This document shows positions 58,405-64,000 of a DNA stretch of 64,000 nt, piece after piece. The notes under the pieces are model-generated. The model was not told the origin of the DNA. It saw only the letters and a program-made list of their open reading frames with translations, and did no database searches. The stretch's first letter is position 1. Every line of letters begins with the position of its first letter. Made by a program: the position numbers and the translations under genes. The DNA is from JACTOJ01 sp032335695 (GTDB taxonomy: Bacteria > Bacillota > Clostridia > Clostridiales > Clostridiaceae), in NCBI RefSeq assembly GCF_032335695.1, contig NZ_JACTOJ010000002.1, forward strand, positions 62,001 to 126,000. Direction: 5' to 3'.

Positions 58405-59439
58405 ATGGATAAAGCTGCAGAAAGAATTTGCTACTATTTAAAAAATATAATTAACATCGAAAGCCCTTCCGGGTACACTAAGGAAGTTATACATTACATT
58501 GAAGAGGAACTAAATAAGTTTAATATACCTTATTCTATTACTAATAAAGGTGCTTTAATAGCAACTTTAAAAGGTGAAGATGATGAAAATCAGATAACTT
58601 TTTCTGCCCATGTAGACACATTAGGTGGAATGGTGAAAGGAATAAAGGCTGATGGCAAGCTTTCTCTTGTACTTGTAGGCGGATATATGTTAAACAGCAT
58701 AGAAGGAGAAAACTGTATAATAAAAACTTCAGCTGGAAAAAGTTACAGCGGAACTGTGCAAACCTGCAAGCCTTCAGTACATATAAGCGGTGATGAAGCT
58801 AGAGAGCTTAAAAGAACCGCTGATAACATGGAAGTTGTACTAGACGAAAAAGTGTTTTCTAAGGAAGATGTAGAAAAGCTAGGTATTGAAGTAGGAGATT
58901 TCATATGTATGGATCCTAGATTTAATATCACTGCTTCAGGCTTTGTTAAAAGCAGATATTTGGATGATAAAGCCAGTGTGGCTGTCCTTCTATACTCTAT
59001 GGAATATTTAAAAGAAAACAGCTTAAAATTAAAAAGCACTATAAATTTCTATATAAGCAATTATGAAGAAGTTGGGCATGGAGCCAGAGCAGCCCTTCCT
59101 GTTAACACTAAGGAATTTATATCTGTGGATATGGGAGCTCCTGGCTTAACTCAAAATTCCTCAGAATACGCAGTATGTATATGCGCTAAGGATTCTTCAG
59201 GTCCCTATGATTACGAGCTAAAAAACAAACTTGTTAATATCTGTAAGGATAAGAGTATACCTTATAAAATAGATATATATCCATATTACTCTTCTGATGC
59301 CTCTGCTGCTGTAAGTGCTGGCTGGGACATAAGAACAGGACTAATAGGACCAGGAGTATTTGCTTCTCACGGCTATGAAAGAACTCACATGGATTCACTT
59401 TGTGCAACAAAGGATTTAGTTATTAATTACTGTATATAA
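58405..59439 (+). CDS. M42 family metallopeptidase (aminopeptidase)
   Basis: 344 residues. The M42 metal-binding residues are visible in order: FSAHVDTLGGM (His, Asp), RYLDDKASVAVLL (bridging Asp), NYEEVGHGA (catalytic Glu and ligand Glu), EFISVDMGAPG and the final SHGYERTHMDSL (His). M42 enzymes are cytosolic co-catalytic aminopeptidases, often dodecameric, that trim peptides. GGAGG precedes the ATG. It is followed by an M3-type peptidase gene 58 bases on, suggesting a peptide-degradation pair. Confidence 0.92.
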   Translation: MDKAAERICYYLKNIINIESPSGYTKEVIHYIEEELNKFNIPYSITNKGALIATLKGEDDENQITFSAHVDTLGGMVKGIKADGKLSLVLVGGYMLNSIEGENCIIKTSAGKSYSGTVQTCKPSVHISGDEARELKRTADNMEVVLDEKVFSKEDVEKLGIEVGDFICMDPRFNITASGFVKSRYLDDKASVAVLLYSMEYLKENSLKLKSTINFYISNYEEVGHGARAALPVNTKEFISVDMGAPGLTQNSSEYAVCICAKDSSGPYDYELKNKLVNICKDKSIPYKIDIYPYYSSDASAAVSAGWDIRTGLIGPGVFASHGYERTHMDSLCATKDLVINYCI

Positions 59440-59497
59440 ATAAAATAAGCCACTGATTTAAAACAGAGCCTAAAATAAAAATAAAGAAGGTAAAAGC

Positions 59498-61009
59498 ATG
59501 AAAAATATCTATGAAATAGCTAATAAAGTTAATGAGCTGGAACAGCAGTACGAAAGACTGGAGTGGGTCTTATATACAGCTGGCTATGACTTTGGCACAC
59601 AAGAAACTTATAATAAGCTGGTAGATGAGCTCTCCTCGGAAGAGAATTTTAAAGTTGTAGAAAAGGCTTATAATAGCTCTTTTCAAGATATAAAAGAGCA
59701 GAGACGCTCTGAAATCATGTATAAAAAATTTAAGCCCTATCATCTATCTAAAGAAATTAACGAGCTTTCTTTAGAGATTGAAACCTTGACAAATAAACTT
59801 TCAAATATTTTGAACAAGCATAGAAGCAAGATTAATGGAGTAGAAGTTTCTTCTGTAGACATAGCCCAAATTTTAAGCGGAGAAAGCGATAGAGCCAAAA
59901 GAAAGGAAGCTTTCCTTGCAAGAAGTCAAGTAAATAAAGCTCTAGTAGACGGCGGTTTTATCGAACTTATAAAGCTAAGAAAAGAATATGCTGAAAAAAG
60001 AGGTTTCAAAGACTTTGTAGAAATGAAGCTGGATGAAGATGACTTAAATATAGATATATTTAAAAACTGGAAGAAGCAGGTTCATAACATGCTTCCAACC
60101 ATGCGTAAGACTAAGGAACAAGTAGCTATAAAGTATCTTAATGATACAGAAATTGAGCCTTGGGACGAAGATTTCATCTCCTCAAAGCTTGCTCCAGCTT
60201 TAAATGCAAAAGTAGATATGAGCTCTTATTATGATGTGATCAGAAGCTTCTTTTTAAAATTCGGTATAGATATAAGCAAATTTAATATAACCTATGATAT
60301 TTTCTCCAGAGCAAATAAATCTGAATGGGGTTATAATTTTCCTATTGCTACTGGCAAAGATTCCAGAATATTAGCTAATGTTAAAAATCAATATAGAGAA
60401 TATGGAGTGCTTTTACACGAAACAGGGCATGCTGTTCACTCTTTTCTGTTAAGCCCTGATGAAACAATATTGAATTATGCTGTAAGCGGAATAATATCTG
60501 AAGGAATTGCTAATTTGTTCGGAGGTTTTATTTACGAGGAAATATTCTACAAACAATTCTTTGCTGCTACTGCGGTAAAAGAGGAATTCAAAGTAGTAAG
60601 GGATTATTTTAATATAAACTCACTTACTGCAGTTAATTCAATACTTTTTGATCAAGAGCTTTATAGAAATGATATAAATTCTTTAGAGGATATAAATAAT
60701 CTGGCATTTAAACTCCAAAAGGATATTTTAGGAGAAGATCGATATGCTGAAGAATATCCTTGGGGCTACAGAATTCATCATACTACCCATCCAATATATC
60801 TGCATAATTATTTTATGGGAGATGTGACTTGCGAAATGCTTAAAAAGTCCTTCTGCAAAAACTATAAATGCTCTTCGGTAATAGAAAAGCCTTTGGACTT
60901 CAGTGAATTTTTAATTACTTCCGTAATAAGTCCTTCAGGCCTTTACAAATATCCAGATCTATTTAAAAGAATCAGCGGAGAGGATTTTTCTCTTAAATAT
61001 ATACTCTAA
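59498..61009 (+). CDS. M3-like zinc metallopeptidase (oligoendopeptidase type)
   Basis: 503 residues, all helical. The zinc motif is His307-Glu-Thr-Gly-His311 in GVLLHETGHAVHSF, with the third ligand Glu in SGIISEGIANLFG about 24 residues later, as in M3 peptidases. Near the C-terminus, RIHHTTHPIYLHNYFMGDV resembles the substrate-binding His/Tyr region. It is shorter than PepF (about 600 residues), so the subfamily is uncertain. AGAAGGTAA precedes the ATG. Probably cytosolic; no signal peptide. Confidence 0.85.
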   Translation: MKNIYEIANKVNELEQQYERLEWVLYTAGYDFGTQETYNKLVDELSSEENFKVVEKAYNSSFQDIKEQRRSEIMYKKFKPYHLSKEINELSLEIETLTNKLSNILNKHRSKINGVEVSSVDIAQILSGESDRAKRKEAFLARSQVNKALVDGGFIELIKLRKEYAEKRGFKDFVEMKLDEDDLNIDIFKNWKKQVHNMLPTMRKTKEQVAIKYLNDTEIEPWDEDFISSKLAPALNAKVDMSSYYDVIRSFFLKFGIDISKFNITYDIFSRANKSEWGYNFPIATGKDSRILANVKNQYREYGVLLHETGHAVHSFLLSPDETILNYAVSGIISEGIANLFGGFIYEEIFYKQFFAATAVKEEFKVVRDYFNINSLTAVNSILFDQELYRNDINSLEDINNLAFKLQKDILGEDRYAEEYPWGYRIHHTTHPIYLHNYFMGDVTCEMLKKSFCKNYKCSSVIEKPLDFSEFLITSVISPSGLYKYPDLFKRISGEDFSLKYIL

Positions 61010-61021
61010 TAATTGCAAATT

Positions 61022-61065
61022 ATAAATGGCAGGTTTCAAAGGAAATCTGCCATTTATCTATTTTT
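61022..61065 (+). terminator. Intrinsic terminator after the M3-like peptidase gene
   Basis: ATAAATGGCAGGTTT (61022-61036) pairs with AAATCTGCCATTTAT (61043-61057) with one G:T pair, followed by CTATTTTT. It abuts the stop of the convergent MutS-like gene. Confidence 0.88.
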
Positions 61066-61066
61066 A

Positions 61067-62791
61067 TTAGCTATTAAGTTTTGCGGCCTCTACTATTTCT
61101 TTAGGGTAACCTAGATAATCTAAAAGCTTTATAGCATTTCTTGTTGGTGAAACACCAGCTCGTATTTTATAATCAAACTTTAGTCCTTCTTCGTTATCTA
61201 CATCTTCAGTAAAGTAGTAACAAGCATACTTGTCCCTAAGCAATTCCGTAAGCTCTAAGTCATGAGTTGCTACCACTACTAAAGCATTTCTAGCCATAAA
61301 ATATTTTAATATTTCTGTAGAAGCTGCAACTCTTTCTATAGGGTTTGTCCCTCTAAATATTTCATCTATTATGCATAGAGTTGTATATTCTCTGTTGCAG
61401 TTATTAATTATTCTAAGCAGTGCCTCTGCTTCTCCCAGATAATAGCTTTTTCCTTCATTTATATCATCCTGAGGACTTATGGAGGTCATTATATTAAGAA
61501 AAGGAGCTTCATACTTTTTAGCCATAACCATGACTATAGTCTGTGCTAAGATTGCATTCACTCCAACAGCTCTAAGAAAAGTAGATTTTCCAGACATATT
61601 GGAGCCTGTTATTATTATTCCGCCTTTTATGCATATATCATTTGGTACTGCTTCCTCCAAAAGCGGATGACTTAAGCCTTCTATATTTATGTTAGCGTTA
61701 TCTTTAGAGAATTCAGGTTCCACATATCCAGTATTGCTATCTCTATAGGAGGCTATAGAAACAAGAGCGTCCAAGGTGCCTACCATGGAATAAACTTTAT
61801 TTAATTCATACCTATGAGAATTAATATCCTTAATTATCTTATAATAATTTCTTTCATCTATGAGGAATATTGTCTTAAAATATTCTAAAATTATATCCGC
61901 ATTATCAGGTATGGCAAGCACACTTGCTTTAGGAATCATATTTTTAAATTTATTATATAAACCTTTTAAGGGTTCTATATAATGATTAAGCTCAGCATTA
62001 TTAATTTCAGATATTTCTCCTGCACATTTTATAACCTTTGACAGGTACTGTATAGAATGAAGCAAGCCTTCATTGGAAGTCAGGCTCTTATTATGAATAT
62101 ACATATTAATTCCAAAGGATATTATCAAAGGAAATATTACTGCGCTCTTAAAAAATGGAATCATGCATAGAAGTACTAACGGCATAGCAGCAGCAACATT
62201 GCAGGTTCTCATCATGCTTTCATCAAATTCATGTTCCTTAAATAACAGTTCAACTATGTTTCCATCCTTAGCTCTTTCTCTTCCGCAGATATAAAGATAA
62301 GTTCTAAGTTTATCTCTCAATTCCTTATCCCTAGAAAATAAATCTATTTGAGCCTTTCTTATATGGATTTCCTCCTGGCTCTTAAGCGGTCTTCTCAAAA
62401 TATCATATAGCATATGCTCACCTGGAGTGGATAAATTTCTGTCTAAAAAAGCATATATTTCATCCATGGTAAGATCTCCCCAGGTTTGATCATCTATTAT
62501 ATCTTCTTCATCCTCTTTTTTAGACAGCAAATGATATTTTTTCGTTCTTTCTAAATTTCTCTTCTTTTCTATGGGAGTACCCCAGTTTTCTTTTAAATAG
62601 TCAAGCATTCTGTAAAAATTTCTTCTGTATCTAAACTTCAAAGCTATGGCTAGAAATACAGGAACTAATATAAGCACGGAAAATCCCTTAATTCCATAGC
62701 TTTGCCCTAGGAGTAATCCAAAATATACATCCAAAGCCAAAAGGGCTAAAAACAATTTAAACAACTTATCTAAAACATATTCATTACTCAT
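61067..62791 (-). CDS. Membrane-anchored MutS-family ATPase
   Basis: 574 residues. Two membrane helices at the N-terminus (about 10-28 and 32-50) and another hydrophobic pair near 195-235 precede a MutS core/lever region and a complete MutS ATPase: Walker A IITGSNMSGKSTFLRAVGVN (near 390), SISPQDDINEGKSYYLGEAE, Walker B TLCIIDEIFRGTNPIERVAA and VVVATHDLELTELL. The mismatch-recognition and connector domains of MutS are absent. Such short membrane MutS homologues are known but uncharacterised, so mismatch repair should not be assumed. It starts inside the end of the upstream hydrolase-like gene (ATGA overlap). Confidence 0.85.
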   Translation of the reverse strand: MSNEYVLDKLFKLFLALLALDVYFGLLLGQSYGIKGFSVLILVPVFLAIALKFRYRRNFYRMLDYLKENWGTPIEKKRNLERTKKYHLLSKKEDEEDIIDDQTWGDLTMDEIYAFLDRNLSTPGEHMLYDILRRPLKSQEEIHIRKAQIDLFSRDKELRDKLRTYLYICGRERAKDGNIVELLFKEHEFDESMMRTCNVAAAMPLVLLCMIPFFKSAVIFPLIISFGINMYIHNKSLTSNEGLLHSIQYLSKVIKCAGEISEINNAELNHYIEPLKGLYNKFKNMIPKASVLAIPDNADIILEYFKTIFLIDERNYYKIIKDINSHRYELNKVYSMVGTLDALVSIASYRDSNTGYVEPEFSKDNANINIEGLSHPLLEEAVPNDICIKGGIIITGSNMSGKSTFLRAVGVNAILAQTIVMVMAKKYEAPFLNIMTSISPQDDINEGKSYYLGEAEALLRIINNCNREYTTLCIIDEIFRGTNPIERVAASTEILKYFMARNALVVVATHDLELTELLRDKYACYYFTEDVDNEEGLKFDYKIRAGVSPTRNAIKLLDYLGYPKEIVEAAKLNS

Positions 62792-63858
62792 GGCTGTCTA
62801 CCTGCCTTCTTTATTAAGTTTCTTATAGCTACTGCAAATGCATCTGGTCTATCTACTTGAATATAGCTTCCTGATTTCTCTATAACCATCTGTTCTGAAT
62901 TGCTGGAGAGCTCTGTAAGCTTTTTTTGCTGTTGTATATAAGCGGTATCCTTAGAGGCATCATTAAATTTTGAGGCTGGAGTCATAACTATAAGCGGCAT
63001 ACTTAAAGAATTTTTTTGCTGTACATTAAGGTTATAGTTCTTTAAGGTTTTAAGCTCATCTCCAAAAGCACCATAATATTGCCCAGTTTCTCTTTGTGCT
63101 CTAAAAGCCCCTTTATCATCTTCCTCTAAGTTATTCAGGAAATACTCTTTATCCTTAAATATTCCTAAATCATAGGCCAGTCTGGTTCCCCCAAAATAGG
63201 AAGCAACTTTTTTTATATTAGCATTCCTTATATTTTTAGCTAAAGTTTGCTGAAATTCCTTGCTTTTTATATCATCTTCCATAAGACTGTCCACTAATAT
63301 TACTCCAACTATGTCTTTAGGATATTTCTTAGCATATTCAGTCATTATAAGTCCGCCATAGCCATGTCCTACAAGTATGTATGGTCCCATAGTACCAGTA
63401 CTTTTTAAAACATTTCTCAAGTTATCAACATTAGCTTCAAAATCCATATTACTAGTTGAGGCATCACTGAAACCAATGCCCGCTCTGTCATAGGAAAGTT
63501 CTCTATAAGTATCATCAATGCTGTCCTTAACGCCCTTCCATTGCCCTATAGCACTGCCAGTATCACTTTCAAATACAACGGCGTATTTCCCATTTCCATT
63601 ACCACCAGAATTTACAAACAGCCTGTAACCCTTAATAGAATACATGCTTCCTTTTCCCTTGTATTCATTTTGATCTGCTCGAGATGCTATGAATTGAAAT
63701 AACACTCCCACAAAAAGCAAAAGCACTAAGGAGAAAAAAATAATTTCAACAGATAATAATATTTTATTTCTAGGTTTATCACCAGGCTTCTTCAAAAAGC
63801 TGCTGGCATTTTTATCTTTATATTTAGAAAGAGCATTAGTAAATATAAAAAATTTCAT
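62788..63858 (-). CDS. Membrane-anchored alpha/beta-hydrolase fold protein, probably catalytically inactive
   Basis: 356 residues. One membrane helix (about 35-58) is followed by an extracytoplasmic alpha/beta-hydrolase domain: RELSYDRAGIGFSDAST, the nucleophile elbow ILVGHGYGGLIMTEYA and VGVILVDSLMEDD. At the elbow the usual GHSYGG Ser is Gly166 (codon 63361-63363), and near the C-terminus the usual SGHYIQ-DRP His is Ser331 in SGSYIQVDRPD (codon 62866-62868). Two of three catalytic residues are thus missing. It overlaps the MutS-like gene by four bases; GAGGTC precedes the ATG. Confidence 0.85.
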   Translation of the reverse strand: MKFFIFTNALSKYKDKNASSFLKKPGDKPRNKILLSVEIIFFSLVLLLFVGVLFQFIASRADQNEYKGKGSMYSIKGYRLFVNSGGNGNGKYAVVFESDTGSAIGQWKGVKDSIDDTYRELSYDRAGIGFSDASTSNMDFEANVDNLRNVLKSTGTMGPYILVGHGYGGLIMTEYAKKYPKDIVGVILVDSLMEDDIKSKEFQQTLAKNIRNANIKKVASYFGGTRLAYDLGIFKDKEYFLNNLEEDDKGAFRAQRETGQYYGAFGDELKTLKNYNLNVQQKNSLSMPLIVMTPASKFNDASKDTAYIQQQKKLTELSSNSEQMVIEKSGSYIQVDRPDAFAVAIRNLIKKAGRQP

Positions 63859-63869
63859 ATAATTGACCT

Positions 63870-64000
63870 CTATCTTTCCCCAAGCTTAAGATTTGGAATA
63901 GCATTTAGTGTAAGTGGAGATCTAACTCCTCTCATATATTCAAAATAAGCAGCGCTTCCTATCATGGCTGCATTATCAGTGCACAATATAGGCGGTGGAA
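63870..64000 (-). CDS. tsaD: tRNA N6-adenosine threonylcarbamoyltransferase, C-terminal end, cut by window edge
   Basis: The minus-strand frame ending at the TAG 63872-63870 reads PPPILCTDNAAMIGSAAYFE followed by YMRGVRSPLTLNAIPNLKLG. The CTDNAAMIG motif, with the metal-binding Asp, is diagnostic of the TsaD/Kae1 C-terminus. TsaD makes t6A37 on ANN-decoding tRNAs. Only about 43 residues are visible. It lies 11 bases upstream of the hydrolase-like gene and may be co-transcribed with it. Confidence 0.92.
   Translation of the reverse strand, partial: PPPILCTDNAAMIGSAAYFEYMRGVRSPLTLNAIPNLKLGER

Noticed and set aside
1..64000. CRISPR arrays, rRNA, tRNA and insertion sequences
   Set aside because: No regularly spaced repeats, no cloverleaf sequences, no rRNA motifs and no transposase genes were recognised on either strand.

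Overview
The window is low-GC, strongly AT-rich DNA from a Firmicute. A butyrate-pathway operon (crt-bcd-etfB-etfA-hbd) sits beside rex, alongside a Gram-positive type IV pilus cluster, a CIRCE-controlled groESL operon and a guanine-riboswitch-controlled guaBA operon. Together these point to a butyrate-forming Clostridium (sensu stricto type). The species cannot be fixed from sequence alone.

Positions 1 to about 15360 are the integrase-proximal end of a prophage that runs off the left edge. From right to left it holds a tyrosine integrase against the 3' end of guaA, an ImmA-like protein, divergent CI-like and Cro-like repressors with a shared operator region, and small early genes including an excisionase-like one. 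Next comes a replication module: Cas4-like DUF2800, DUF2815 ssDNA-binding protein, PolA-type polymerase, VapE primase-helicase, VRR-NUC nuclease and SNF2 helicase. It ends with a late activator and a truncated cytosine methyltransferase. A TTGACA repeat array beside an AT-rich tract, between the VapE and VRR-NUC genes, looks like a replication origin. One membrane-protein gene with its own promoter and terminator is inserted on the opposite strand.

From 15.4 to 64 kb is chromosomal backbone: guaBA (15.4-18.7 kb); the pilus operon pilB-C-A-M-N-O-V-X-W plus a tandem-VWA secreted protein and pilD (18.7-32.9 kb, no pilT); groESL; two membrane proteins; an OGG-type glycosylase; a small zinc-ribbon gene; the butyryl-CoA synthesis operon with rex (39.6-45.3 kb); an ABC-F ATPase; an EAL-CBS-GGDEF protein; HtrA; the histidine operon hisZGDCBHFIE without hisA (51.1-58.2 kb); two metallopeptidases; a membrane-anchored MutS-like ATPase; an alpha/beta-hydrolase fold protein lacking two catalytic residues; and the C-terminus of tsaD.

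The features most worth following up are the putative phage origin, two interlaced perfect inverted repeats just after the major pilin gene, the membrane-bound pseudo-hydrolase, the missing hisA, and the tandem-VWA protein in the pilus operon. No tRNA, rRNA, CRISPR array or insertion sequence was found. Several start codons were moved downstream of the longest ORF because the Shine-Dalgarno fits an internal GTG, TTG or ATG better; each case is noted.
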